From NCBI RefSeq assembly GCF_900114785.1, contig NZ_FOUG01000012.1, positions 122,319 through 186,318 on the forward strand: a stretch of 64,000 bases of DNA, given 5' to 3'. The position numbers were made by a program, and so were the translations under genes. Below the pieces are notes generated by a model. The model was not told the DNA's origin and searched no databases. It saw only the letters and a program-made list of their open reading frames with translations. The stretch's first letter is position 1. Each line of letters starts with the position of its first letter. Of this stretch, positions 63,803-64,000 are shown piece after piece. This DNA is from Variovorax sp. OV329 (GTDB lineage: Bacteria > Pseudomonadota > Gammaproteobacteria > Burkholderiales > Burkholderiaceae_C).

Positions 63803-64000
63803 TCAGTCGGCGTAGACGCCGGCGGCCTTGATGACCGGGCCGAAGCGCGCGACCTCAGCCTGCACGAACTTCTTGTGCTCGGCCGGCTCCACGCGCTTGT
63901 CGCTCACCACCACCGCGCCCAGGCCTTCCTGCTTCTTGATGAAGTCCGGGTCCTTCAGGGCCACCTTCAGCGCATCGTTGATCTTCTTGAGCACCGGCGC
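63803..64000 (-). CDS. Bug-family periplasmic receptor, C-terminal part only
   Basis: Partial: the gene enters from beyond the window end. About 66 residues are visible: APVLKKINDALKVALKDPDF, then HKKFVQAEVARFGPVIKAAG and VYAD at the stop. This is the standard C-terminal helix pair of Bug receptors (compare the two complete ones at 11962 and 52078). It converges on the ROK gene with 25 bp between stops. Ligand unknown. Confidence 0.85.
   Translation of the reverse strand, partial: APVLKKINDALKVALKDPDFIKKQEGLGAVVVSDKRVEPAEHKKFVQAEVARFGPVIKAAGVYAD

Overview
The window is high-GC, densely coded chromosomal DNA of a betaproteobacterium. The ribosomal, SecY and RpoA sequences, several Bug-type solute receptors, PhaM, and DUF1840/DUF3567 proteins point to Burkholderiales, most likely Comamonadaceae close to Variovorax. 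That placement is inference from remembered family sequences. No insertion sequence, prophage or CRISPR array was seen.

Layout. 1-9.1 kb: a frameshifted trypsin-like pseudo-protease coupled to a DUF2846 lipoprotein, purU, an amidohydrolase, an omega-aminotransferase, a ChaN lipoprotein, DUF3567 and DUF3108 proteins, and a fumarylacetoacetate-hydrolase-family enzyme. 9.1-12.9 kb: a LuxR-type regulator divergent from an FAD aromatic hydroxylase, a DUF2783 protein and a Bug receptor, with a perfect palindrome in the shared promoter. 13-18.2 kb: a YwqK-like repeat protein, a VOC protein and a probable copper module (DUF2946, TonB receptor, YcnI-PCuAC fusion). 18.2-26.3 kb: phaM, a FIST sensor, an XRE regulator divergent from a ceramidase-like membrane protein, an MFS-acyltransferase fusion, a PAP2 phosphatase, a very small coupled ORF pair and a zinc-ribbon membrane protein. 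26.3-34.2 kb: tgt-queA, recG, oxyR-dps, ubiA and proC. 34.2-43.4 kb: the spc and alpha ribosomal operons from rplN to rplQ. They are separated from the S10 genes and lack infA. They are followed by initiator tRNA-fMet. 43.4-51.9 kb: a GNAT, a polar amino acid ABC operon carrying a 2-oxoglutarate oxygenase, a LysE remnant, a CoA ligase, a cyclopropane-fatty-acid synthase-like enzyme and DUF1840. 52-57.1 kb: a Bug receptor, a MarR regulator, an orphan E1-alpha/beta dehydrogenase pair and an AcoR-like regulator without its AAA+ domain. 57.2-64 kb: a PQQ/haem alcohol dehydrogenase, a xylose-type ABC operon with a ROK regulator, and the 3' end of another Bug gene.

How it works together. Most accessory genes concern uptake and oxidation of small organic acids, aromatics, alcohols, amino acids and pentoses, each beside a regulator. 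Divergent promoters carry inverted repeats that are probable operators (9877-9890, 57130-57154, 55780-55797, 59500-59563). The strongest structural signals outside genes are a two-copy intergenic repeat with compensating stem changes (51958-52078 and 59340-59440), a UUCG terminator that splits the alpha operon, and nested alternative stems in the xylF leader.
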